Source: Ceratopteris richardii (lineage: Eukaryota; Streptophyta; Polypodiopsida; Polypodiales; Pteridaceae). From it: a stretch of DNA of 64,000 nucleotides. A model generated the notes under the pieces. That model did no database searches. It worked only from the letters and a program-made list of their open reading frames with translations, and had not been told where the DNA came from. A program made the position numbers and the translations under genes. This document shows, piece after piece, positions 10,456-19,849 of this stretch; the stretch's first letter is position 1, and every line of letters begins with the position of its first letter. The stretch lies in the NCBI GenBank assembly GCA_020310875.1, contig CM035413.1, forward strand, positions 168,572,496 through 168,636,495. The letters are read 5' to 3'.

Positions 10456-12105
10456 AAAAATCTGCTAATTCTTCACAATCAAAGAAGGATGAAAAAGACA
10501 AGAAGAAAACAGAAAAGCAGAAATTGTTTTGCAAATACTCTAAAGAAAATGATCATGTCATAAAAAGTTGTCCAAAATTGGCTGCAAAAGAGGCAAAGAG
10601 AAAAGAGGTTGGAATAGTTGTTGAAGAGGCCTCTAAACCCAAATATGAGTCTACAAATCTTGTGCAGAATGAAGAATGGGGATTTATTACTATTTGCAAT
10701 TATGACCCATCTTCTCATGAACACTGCACGTATGTGGTAGACTCAAATGTTTGGTACTTTGATAGTGGGCAACCGAACATATTACATCGTAGTGTAGTTT
10801 CTTCACTTCACATGAGTCTACCTCTATGGGGAATATTATCATATGCACCAATCGCTCCTCTTATCCTGTCATGGGAGTTGGTAAGATCATTGTGACTACT
10901 ACTGATGGTAGTCCTTTTACATTGTTGTATGCTTTTTGTGCCAAGGATCAAGAAAAAATTGTTATCAGTTTCATCATTAGCCAAGATTAGCTTGGTTGTG
11001 AAATTTGTTGATGACAGATGTACAGTTCATGATCTTTCAAACGGTGAGATCATTATTTCTCTTGGCATTTTATGTCATGGGTCGTATAAGCTCATAGTTT
11101 ATGCAAAATCTTTGAATGATTTAGCATGTGTAGTTCAAGATTCTCAAGCTATGTCAGATGCAAAGCTTTGGCATGCACACTTTGGTCATCTAAATTTTGC
11201 TAGTTTGCTATGCTTGTGGAAATCTGAAATGGTTTCCTCTCTCCTATACTTGAGGCACCTCGTAAGCATGTCTGTGAAGGCTTTGCTTTGGGCAAAATGC
11301 AGCATTCCTCCTTCCCAAAAGATGGTTCAGTACGAGCTACTCATAAATTGCAACTTGTTCATAGTGATGTTTATGGTCGTATGAAAACACCTTCTTTTGG
11401 GAACTACCTTTACTTTGTGACTTTCATTGATGATTTTTCTAAGCATGCATGGGTATATCCATTGAAAGCAAAGTCTGGAGTGTTTATGTACTTCAAATAG
11501 TTTCTGGGTTTGGTTGAAAATCTATCAGCATGTAAAATATAGGCACCCTTCATTCTTGTTAGGGGGAGCATATGTCTTCTCATTTTAATGCATTTCTGGT
11601 CGAACGCAGATAAAACATCAACGTACATTGTTGGACACCTAAATAGAATGGAGTTGTAGAAAGGAAGAATAGATCACTCATGGAGATGGTGAGGTCTACG
11701 GTCAAGAGTCAGGCTTTACCAAATAGTTTCTAGCTTGAGGCTATTATGTAAGTAGAATATATCCTTAAGAGGTGTCCCACGAAAGCATTTTTGTCTATCA
11801 CTCCATATGAGGCTTAGCATATGCCTTAGTGCCTTTAACAAAAACACAAGAAATTGGATGATAAAGCAATGAAATATATTTTTGTTGGGTACAGTTCTGA
11901 AAGCAAAGGCTATCATCTGTATCATCCATAGGCTAAATACATTTTTGTCTTTGGTTGTTTGGCATATGCATTAGTGCCTGAACAATAATGCAGGAAATTG
12001 GATGATAAAGCAGTGAAATATATTTTTGTTGGGTACAGTTCTAAAAGCAAAGGCTATCGTCTGTATCATCCACAGACTAAATGCATTTTTGTTACCCATG
12101 ATGTT
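10456..12105 (+). pseudogene. Copia gag end, protease and integrase, degenerate
   Basis: Left half of a Ty1/Copia polyprotein, truncated at its 5' side. In order: a lysine-rich gag end with the zinc-knuckle remnant FCKYSKENDHVIKSCPKLAA (10527-10590), a protease with WYFDSG (about 10753), the pre-integrase motif LWHAHFGHLNF (about 11167), then an integrase start with HSDVYG and FIDDFSKHAWVYP (11360-11462). The integrase centre is lost. Stops and frameshifts occur throughout. A segment containing WMIKQ.../FVGYS-like codons is duplicated at 11813-12105. The same family is seen on minus at 60880-62084. Confidence 0.85.
11813..12105 (+). repeat. About 147-bp tandem duplication in Copia remnant
   Basis: Two copies, about 11813-11959 and 11960-12105, share GCATATGC.TTAGTGCCT, GGATGATAAAGCA.TGAAAT and GGGTACAGTTCT.AAAGCAA. 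They differ by scattered substitutions. Confidence 0.8.
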
Positions 12106-12589
12106 GTTTTTCTGGAAAATGCAATTAAATCATTACTTTCATGAACTAAGGAGACATCACTTAGCTCCAAATATGTGTATGAAACTCTTCCCCTTTTTAC
12201 ACGTGGAGAGTCTAGTGCTCGTCCAAATGAGGCAATTTCTCAACCTTTGTAGGTTCCACATGATGAGATTGATCATTCCATATTTTGATGCAGAGGTTTG
12301 ATATACAGGAGGCAAAAAGTATGCCTAAATAGTTGGTGCAGACTTTGCGAGATAGCAAATTAGATGAACCTCTATCATATCACACTCATTCAGGCTCTCA
12401 TAGTGCTTCTTTTGCATCAAATTGCTATGTTATGGCTGCCTCCAGTCGTTGTGATGAGAATGAGCCTCTTTTGTTCGATGAAGCACAAATTTCAGAAAAA
12501 TGGATGGCTACTATGCAAGCATAATTTGATTCTATTATGAAGAGTGGTACCTCGTCTTTATGTGACTTGCCTCCTCACAAGAAGGTCAT

Positions 12590-13959
12590 TGGTACTAAGT
12601 GAGTATACAAGCTGAAGTGTAAGCCTGATGGAATAGTTAATAGGTATAAGGCTAGGCTTGTTGCAAAAGGTTATGCTCAAGAAAGAGGCATTTCTTTTGA
12701 TGAGACCTTTGCTCCTACATGTCGAATGACTATTGTTCGTAGCATATATGCACTTGAAGCTCATCATGGTTGGAATGTACATCAATTGGACATTAAGACT
12801 CCATTTCTGAATGGTGACTTACATGAAGAAGTGTATGTTTTCTAGCCCCATGGTTTTGTGTAGAAAGGGCATGAAAACAATGTGTGCAGGTTGAAGTAAG
12901 CACCATGTGCTTGGTATGAAAAGATACATGCCTACTTGATTACACATGGTTTTGAGAATAGTCCAACTAAGATCACCTTATATGTTAAGCACGCAAATGA
13001 TGTGCTTCTGATCATTCTTGTCTATGTTGATGCCATGCTACTCACTGGTCCTGATGAAAACCATATTGCTGATTTTAAGGCTGATTTTCATGCCTCATTT
13101 GAGATGTCAGATTTGGGGCATTTGCATCATTATTTGGGCATCAAGTTTATGCAAGTTGATGATAGAATAACTTTGTGTCAAACAAAATATATTGACACAT
13201 TATTGCAATGTTTTGGCCTCGAAGACTGCAAATTGATTGCCACTCCTATGGAAACAGGTTTACGATTGAGGCTTCATGATGTTGGAGATGCATTTGATGT
13301 TGTTCTATATCAGCAAGTTGTTGGATGCTTGATTTACTTATGCATTACTCCACCATATATTCAGTTTGTTGTCTCACAAATGAGCATGTTTATGCATTGC
13401 CCAAGTGCCAAGCATTGGCAGGCGGTTAAGTGCATCTTTCGCTACTTGAGTGGTACTCACCTACTTGTATTATTTTATCCCAAGGGGGGATCACTACCAC
13501 CAGATTTACATGCTTTTTCTGACTCTAACTCTCTAGTTGCTATGACACTTGTGTGTCCACCATTTATTTTTTCTTCATGCTTGGTATCTCATGTATATCT
13601 TGGTTGTGGCCACTTCTACTTGTGAGGTTGAGTATAGGGTAGCTTTCACAATGATTGCTGAGTGTGTGTGGCTCATACACCTTATGGCTGATTTGGGTGT
13701 TGATCAATCTTTCGCCACCACCATCTTTACTGACAATCAGATCGCATTAGTAATTGTGAGGAACCATGTGTTCCATGCTCACACTAAACACATTAAGATG
13801 CACTATCATTATGTCAAGGAGAGGTTCTTTGTTGGAGAGATCAGTTTGGCATATGTGCCCACACACGAGAACATTGCATACCTTTTCATAAAGGCTCTTG
13901 CTAGGGAGAAGTTTGAAGCTTTCTGCAAAGCTTTGGGCTTACGTCCTTTTATGGATTGA
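12590..13959 (+). pseudogene. Copia RT and RNase H, catalytic Asp lost
   Basis: Right half of the Copia polyprotein. RT starts near 12595 with KWVYKLK-type codons (a stop replaces W), then YKARLVAKGYAQ, DETFAP and VHQLDIKTPFLNGDL (LDIKTAFL is usual). The active-site block reads YVDAMLL at about 13024-13044 where YVDD is expected, so the second catalytic Asp is Ala. In-frame stops lie near 12843, 12861 and 12897. RNase H follows: VGCLIYL, DSNSLVAM, CEVEYRV, TDNQIAL, and the C-terminal ADLFTKAL block as AYLFIKALAREKFEAF, ending at the TGA at 13957-13959. A frameshift separates the halves near 13600. It cannot encode an active enzyme. Confidence 0.9.
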
Positions 13960-14344
13960 TTCCACATAGCTTTGTGAGCCCATCCAAATGGAGCTTAGAG
14001 GTGATTCCAGCATCTCTCCCTTAGGGCACTCCATATAACGTTTCCTTCCCCTTAACTCCATTTTGTCTCCAAAAATGGTGTTGGAAGGTCTAATAGAAAG
14101 AGAGAATCAATGAAAGAGTACTCCCACTATATCCCCATGTATTCGATATACATGGTCAGATCTCTGTGTTTTTTCCTTGTGTCCTTCCCCTTAAAGATAC
14201 TCTTGGGAAGGTAATCTAAATGTGGGAAACCGTCTCTAAAGGGTGCTAACCCGCTCCCATGTGGGACTATCTTCTAAACTATCTTTCCACTTTACTAGAC
14301 ACTCTTTATATAAGTGACTTCTTCTCTATTTTTCTCAAGTGCAT
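13960..14344. other. Possible LTR remnants between Copia and Gypsy copies
   Basis: Non-coding. It should contain the Copia 3' UTR/LTR and possibly an LTR of the minus-strand Gypsy copy that follows. A TTTATATAAGTG TATA-like motif lies near 14308, but no LTR ends could be paired. Confidence 0.35.
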
Positions 14345-15051
14345 AGTATCCTCTCAGGCTCATGTGGAACAGATTGAACAAAAATAGGCTCTATTAGCTC
14401 ACTATCTGGAATGAGGTTGTTAGATTTACCCAACCTTTTCTTAAGCCGACTAACATGAAATATTGGATGGATCTAGATATTCTTTGGAAGTTGGAGCCGA
14501 TAAGCCATCTTTCCTATTCTCTTAAGTATTGGGAAAGGTCCATAATACATAGGAGATAGTTTTGGACAAGGTTCTATCTTCATGGTTTCAGATTTAGGTG
14601 GAATTCTAGATCTAGTTGATATCTCTCCTTCGAGGGTCAGTCCTTTATAGCTTGAACTTTCTCATCCTGCAATCCTACTACATAAGGGCCTCTTGGCTGA
14701 AACCCATACATAAGCATAAATGGACTATGTATAATGGAAGAGTGTTTGGCACTATTATATGCAAATTCTACTATAGGTAAATACTCTTCCCAATTAGTTT
14801 GCCTTTCATTCACATATGCTTGAAGCATATCCTCTACGATTTGGTTAACCCTCTCTATTTGCCCATTCATTGTGGATGCTCGATCGTACTCATGCTAAGT
14901 TTCATGTCCAACCTTTTGAAAACTGCTCTCCAAAAGTGGCTAGTAAATTTCCTATCTCGATAAAAAACTATGTTTAAAGGAAGACCATATAACCGGTATA
15001 GGTTCTCTACAAATATTCTAGCCAATTCAAGTGTCTTCACTATAGTATATG
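14345..15051 (-). pseudogene. Level 0 Gypsy integrase, second half
   Basis: C-terminal integrase of an old Ty3/Gypsy copy, continuing from 47922-49945. On minus: TIVKTLELARIFVENLYRLYGLP, then YRDRKFTSHFW (SDRDRKF is usual, with the catalytic Asp kept as the second D but S-D changed to Y), then NGQIERVNQIVEDML containing the catalytic Glu (14835-14870), then YYGPFPILKRIGKMAYRLQLP and HPIFHVSRLKKRLG. Several stops are present. The frame is cut at 15051 by element 1, whose imperfect target duplication is ATATG (15047-15051) and ACATG (47917-47921). Removing the element and one duplication restores a continuous frame across FIL-T-Y/C-TIV. Confidence 0.9.
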
Positions 15052-15548
15052 TGTTGTCAGGATCTTGCTCACGTGCATACAGAGATTACGGACGCAAAAA
15101 AACACACAGAAAATAGAGGCAACAAGAGACGAGACCGAACGCAAGATTGGGTGCAATCTCCCCCCATGCACTCTGTTTCGACAGTCCACAGAGTGCATGT
15201 ATTTATAGGAATTTTGATTACGTCGAAAAGAGTGGTTACAAGAGGGCGGCTTTGAAAAGCAGGCGTGAAACTAAAAGTTGATAACTTTTACAGAAAGCCA
15301 TTGCTTTCAATAACAGAAACTACGGTCTTCAATGACCCTTATTATAACCATTACTTTTCTAACAATAGAACCTTCTACGCAGGTTTATTTACAAGCTAAA
15401 TAATAATTATTCCGATTATTGATGTTCGCCCTTTCACGCCTTGCACGCTCCTCACAAACCTTTAGCTGCTATAACAGAAACATCAGAAACATATTAATAC
15501 ATTGATAATATAACACTTTAACAATGCATTGTTCAATAATATCCAACA
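15052..15548 (-). repeat. Element 1 LTR, 3' copy
   Basis: 497 bp, bounded by TGTTG...CAACA on minus, about 98% identical to 47420-47916. Flanked on the left by ATATG, the imperfect target duplication. Confidence 0.92.
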
Positions 15549-15639
15549 TGCCTCTCAGTTGACAAGCAACTGACCTCAGTTGATAAAATAATTTAACACT
15601 CTAACAATTACAATACATTGTTCAACATATTCCATGTTA

Positions 15640-15850
15640 CTGTTACAATCCAACAATGCATTGGCTAACATGTTCCATGTTACAATCCAACAATGCATTG
15701 GCTAACATATTCCATGTTACAATTCAACAATGCATTGGCTAACATATTCCACGTTACAATTCAACAATGCATTGGCTATTCCATATTTCAATCCAACAAT
15801 GCATTGGCTATTCCATATTTCAATCCAACAATGCATTGGCCAACATCTTC
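15640..15850. repeat. Minisatellite around CAACAATGCATTGGCTAAC
   Basis: Six copies of a 25-38-bp unit built on CAATCCAACAATGCATTGGC plus a variable TAACATATTCCATGTTA part. The core resembles the LTR end (AACAATGCATTGTTCAA), and ATGCAT is palindromic. The LTR-adjacent motif CC(T/C)(C/T)(T/A)CAGTTGA..AGCAACT..CCTCAGTTGATAAAATAAT occurs on both sides (15549 and 15914), so the array probably arose by duplication of the LTR edge. Confidence 0.85.
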
Positions 15851-16172
15851 CATAATACATTAATAATTTAACACACTCCAACAATTACTTGTTTAACATA
15901 TTCCATAATTCATAACATGCCCCTTAGTTGAAAAGACAACTAACCTCAGTTGATAAAATAATAAACATGGATAGCCAGTCACATGTTTCATCACCGAATA
16001 AAGAAAATAGACATGTGCCATGTAAAAATACATGCATGGAAATGTTCATGGAGGTGTTAAGTTATTAAGAGTATCTGTAAGATGCTGACATAGTCTTTCT
16101 AATGAATTTGGGCAAGCAAAACTTGAATATGCTCCTATAAACTAAATTCAATATGTAAATGCATCACAATTA

Positions 16173-16426
16173 TCAAACATGTAGGGTAAACTTTAAAGGT
16201 AGAAATGAATCCCCAAACTCTTCTTGAAAATCCTTCCAGGTGCGTGGACAATCTGCACTATGGCAAAGATCACTCCACCATTGCTGCGCTCTTCCTACCA
16301 AATAATTAGTGGCAAACTCGATTTTCTTATTTTTTGAATATAACTCATCGGAAAAGAAATCGTTGAATAGGGATAGCCATGATAAGACAAAGCGGCCATC
16401 TTTTTGTCCGTCGAATTGAAGCATAG
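16173..16426 (-). pseudogene. Element 1 gag-like fragment
   Basis: About 84 codons on minus with the Gypsy-type capsid pattern: FDGQKDGRF, WLSLFNDFF, KKIEFATNYLVGRAQQWW, then TWKDFQEEFGDSFLP. The spacing A..WW...W..F..EF..F.P is that of the retrotransposon gag family. It starts where element 2 is inserted (16427) and ends at a stop near 16173. With only a leader on the other side of the insertion, no protease or polymerase belongs to this element. It may supply a defective capsid or only packaging sequence; which is unknown. Confidence 0.7.
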
Positions 16427-16649
16427 TGTCACATGATGTATATATGGGGGTCTTATAGAGCATGCCACATGGCATGAGTTTGGGATGGACCCCACATTAT
16501 GGTAGAGGCAAGAAGGAGAAAGAAGGATCTTCATTCGAATAAAGAGTGAAAGCTCTCGAACGATGGCTGGGAGGCGAACACTCTCTGTGTAGGACGTCTT
16601 CGCGTAGCTCATGGCCGCTATGAGTGGCAAATAGTAAAAGTATCTAAGA
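16427..16649 (+). repeat. Element 2 5' LTR
   Basis: About 222 bp from TGTCACATG to CTAAGA next to the PBS. The first 76 bp match 47250-47325 with one visible difference (ACCCC/ACTCC). The 3' end is not a clean CA, so the last bases are uncertain. Confidence 0.75.
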
Positions 16650-16650
16650 T

Positions 16651-16662
16651 TGGTATCAGAGC
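16651..16662 (+). promoter_or_regulatory. Element 2 primer binding site
   Basis: TGGTATCAGAGC is complementary to the 3' end of plant initiator methionine tRNA, one base after the LTR. Confidence 0.85.
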
Positions 16663-17202
16663 GAAACGATCCCAGGCGTTCTCGCGTGTGCAGATGGAGG
16701 GAATCGATCCCTGGTGGCTGCTATGAAAGGCGCAAGCTCTATCAAGTAGGCTATGCTCACATGATGAAGGTAATATCTCTCCTTTTCTACATATTGCGAC
16801 GTCCGGAAGCTGCTGCTGCCCTTGAGCCTTTGGAGGAGGAGATATACATTCTCTTCACTCCCTCCTTCTAGATTTGTTGGCTAGCTATAGATGGTGGCTA
16901 GAGGAACAGCTTACCTCATTTCATATGAGAAACATCGTTTAACTTCATAATCATGAAGCAGGAGTAAGAAGGATTGGCAATAAGGAAAGATCAAAGAGGA
17001 AAAGAAATAAGGTAAATGGTTAGGTGTAAAGACCATGCAAAGCATGGAGGCTTTCCATTACACTACTTGTTAGATAAGTTGAGAGAAGGAAATAACAAGC
17101 CTCATGAGTTAGTTACTTGAGTCGTAGGTTCGCAGCCTCCGTTTTGGACGAGGAAGAGGAGGGAGAAATCCTCAGCTTTTGTGAAGGGTTTGAGAGACCA
17201 TC
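16663..17202 (+). other. Element 2 interior, left part
   Basis: Non-coding or very weakly coding. Short glutamate-rich frames occur at about 16780-16870 (LEPLEEEIYIL) and 17117-17197 (LDEEEEGEILSF), and a similar EEEGAEVLKLF stretch appears in the right part near 43885. They may be decayed copies of one exon or ORF but nothing is recognised. The last five bases, CCATC, are the element 3 target duplication. Confidence 0.4.
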
Positions 17203-17812
17203 TGTTGAAGCTCAAAGTCAAGGACAAAGCATGGAAGCACATCAAAAGGTGGACACACAAGGAAAGGGAGCAAGTAGGGAGCTCCAAGAAGTGTATGTCA
17301 AATTTTCAGAAGAATCCCCTACAAAAATAGTGATTTTCATCACTAAAAACCATTGTAAATACCATTATCTATTTTTAGTAACTCCATTTTGCTCAAGCCA
17401 AGGAGTCCTCGAGCTTGAGGAGTATTAGAAGTACCATCGTACCAATTTTAATATTTTTTAGATCTCGTTTGAGCCCTCAAATAAGCCCTGGAACCTAATT
17501 TTTAACTAGGCCGGACACTAGGTATGAACAGGGCCAAAGCTAGTCAAAAACTATAAAAGGAGCTAGAGAGCTCATTTTGGAGGTTAGATTGTAATAGAAA
17601 CAAACTTGTAAGAGCTTTTTGAAGAGTAATCGAAGAACTCCATTGATTCTCTCTCTTTGTCTTACTGTGTGTGCGCGTGTGTGTGTATGTGTGTGCATGC
17701 TTGTGTGCTTCTCACTCACGCACTTGTGCCGCCACTTGCTCGAGGTCTTCATACCATCCTCTCGTCTTCCCGGATTGACATTAAAGGAGGTGCTACTCAT
17801 CACTGAGCTACA
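17203..17812 (+). repeat. Element 3 5' LTR
   Basis: TGTTGAAG...GCTACA, 610 bp. A TATA box TATAAAA lies at 17552-17558, followed by AGAGAGCTCATTTTGGAGG and a GT-rich tract, so U3 is about 375 bp. A diverged LTR of the same family is at 56252-56858 on minus. Confidence 0.93.
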
Positions 17813-17820
17813 CCAAATTT

Positions 17821-17838
17821 TGGTGCCGTTGCCGGGGA
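17821..17838 (+). promoter_or_regulatory. Element 3 primer binding site (Asp tRNA type)
   Basis: TGGTGCCGTTGCCGGGGA, extending to ATCG, matches the complement of plant tRNA-Asp(GTC) 3' end with one C-to-T change. It starts 8 bp after the LTR, a rather wide spacing. Confidence 0.8.
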
Positions 17839-17894
17839 TCGAGCTTTGAGGACGAGCGTGTGATGGTAAGACGTAGAGAGGACGCGTTGGAATG

Positions 17895-19393
17895 GTAAGT
17901 AGTAGGTAAATTTCTGATTTTTTTTCCATCTCCATCTTCATCTTCACCTCATTCTCCATTTCCACCTCCACCTCCTTCTCCACTACATATCCCCTCTTCC
18001 CTATCATTCCCTCATTTGTTGTGTGCGAGTTTGAGAGAGAGCGATTGTGCGTGCTTGTCTTTGTGTGTTTTTTGCATGTTTCTTGCAGGTGGCAGCTCCA
18101 TCATCATCTCCAGCAAGCTCAGCAGGTACAGAAATTGTCTGCACAGTCCCCGAGGCGTTGAGCTCGAGCTATCGCGACACTCCGAAAATTTCACCCAATC
18201 ACGATTCTGAGTGCACCACGACACTGCGCAGGCCTAGAGCTCCCAGGATCACTAGATAGAACAGAAAAATTCACCATATCCCGAGCTATCGCGACACCTC
18301 GAGGTATCGCGACACCCCGACCTATCGCGACACTTCACGACCTATCGCGACACCTCACGACCTATCGCGACACCTCACGAGCTATCGCGACACCCCGACC
18401 TATCGCGACACTTCACGAGCTATCGCGACACCTCACGAGCTATCGCGACACCCCGACCTATCGCGACACTTCACGAGCTATCGCGACACCCCGACCTATC
18501 GCGACACCTCACGACCTATCGCGACACCTCACGAGCTATCGCGACACCTCACGACCTATCGCGACACTTCGACCTATCGCGACACCTCACGAGCTATCGC
18601 GACACCCCGACCTATCGCGACACCTCACGAGCTATCGCGACACCCCGACCTATCGCGACACTTCACGAGCTATCGCGACACCCCGACCTATCGCGACACC
18701 TCGACCCGACCTATCACGATACACGGCTTTTAACGCATGAAAATTTAGGGTTAATTTTTTTGCGACACTTCACGAGCTATCGCAACACCCCGACCTATCG
18801 CGACACCTCACAACCTATCGCGACACCTCACGAGCTATCGCGACACCTCACGAGCTATCGCGACACTTCGACCTATCGCAACACCTCACGAGCTATCGCG
18901 ACACCCCGACCTATCGCGACACCTCGACCCGACCTATCGCGATACACGGCTTTTAACGCATGAAAATTTAGGGTTAATTTTTTTAGTGATTGGAAGGGTA
19001 GTTGAGCTTAATTTTAGGCACCTTGGTATAACTTTAGAACCTTGGAAGTGGGCAAAAGGCCTAGAAACCAGAGAGGGATCTCCTGAACCCTGAGTGCCTG
19101 TTTTGACCCTTTAGTGCCTTAATGGTCATAACTTGACCATACGAACTCCGATTGATGAGATTTTGGTCTCGTTGGAAAGCTCGTTGAGAATCCCACGTGG
19201 ACCTCGAATGGTTTTTGTAAGAATCATACGCGGAGTTTTAGAACATGCATTTTTAAGTTGACCTTTAGGTGGAACTAAGTGGTTCTCAGATTCAGGGGGT
19301 ACAGTGAACTACTCCAAGGGGGCTGAAATTATTGAAGTGTGTCTTTCAATTACTTGTGGCAATAGAGCTATACTAACAGGTGTGCTTTTGCAG
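17895..19393 (+). other. Candidate leader intron(s) of element 3
   Basis: ATG-GTAAGTAG at 17892-17902 is a strong 5' splice site. Acceptor-like TTTCTTGCAG ends at 18088, and a second one, TGTGCTTTTGCAG, ends at 19393 with a perfect TACTAAC branch site at 19371-19377, 17 nt before the AG. Splicing 17895-19393 would remove the minisatellite from the leader. This is inferred from signals only. Confidence 0.4.
18279..18948 (+). repeat. TATCGCGACAC minisatellite in element 3 leader
   Basis: About 30 copies of an 18- or 20-bp unit, (G/C)CTATCGCGACAC(C/T)(C/T)C(A)CGA, in two arrays (18279-18722 and 18766-18948). Both arrays end with the same sequence, CCCGACCTATC.CGATACACGGC then GCATGAAAATTTAGGGTTAA, so a block was duplicated. 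One extra unit sits at about 18168. Each unit carries the palindrome TCGCGA. The CpG sites are largely intact. Confidence 0.95.
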
Positions 19394-19849
19394 GAACTTT
19401 GTGCGCGCTCAAGGCAATCCAAAGCAAGCTAGCAAGGGTGAGTACCAAGCTTGGGAGAAGGCTTCCTGGGCTTGTGTAGCAGTCTGGTCAACCAGCTAAT
19501 TGAGGTTGGAAGATCTCTCAACCCTCCTTTGTCAATTCCTGGCCTAGGCTAAGTACGACTTAGGTGTGGTAATTAATTAGGGCAACGTTAGACACGAATC
19601 AAGTCCAAGAATATTAATCAACAAAGTGCAAGAAGTAAATAGGTCTTAAGTGCGAAAACCCTAAAGGACAAAAGGTAAACTGGAGTCGATCACTTATCAA
19701 GTGCGGAAATTCACTTAAGTACTCCTGACGACGCGATTTCAGACAAGACCATAAACATAATATTCAACTAAAAAGAACAAAGTGATTGGTGCAAAATCAA
19801 CCTGCAACGAGAGTGTGCTTGGGTTCCAGGGGATAAATAAATCAGGCTT

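Noticed and set aside
17660-17700. GT-rich tract as a regulatory Z-DNA element
   Set aside because: It is an ordinary dinucleotide-like tract shared by all LTRs of the family; nothing shows a function.
18279-18948. Direct repeats that could suggest a CRISPR array
   Set aside because: Units are contiguous with no unique spacers, and the context is a plant retrotransposon leader.
18760-18963. Open frame translating the minisatellite (HELSRHLTSYRDTS type)
   Set aside because: It only reflects the repeat; there is no independent coding evidence and it lies in an untranslated leader.
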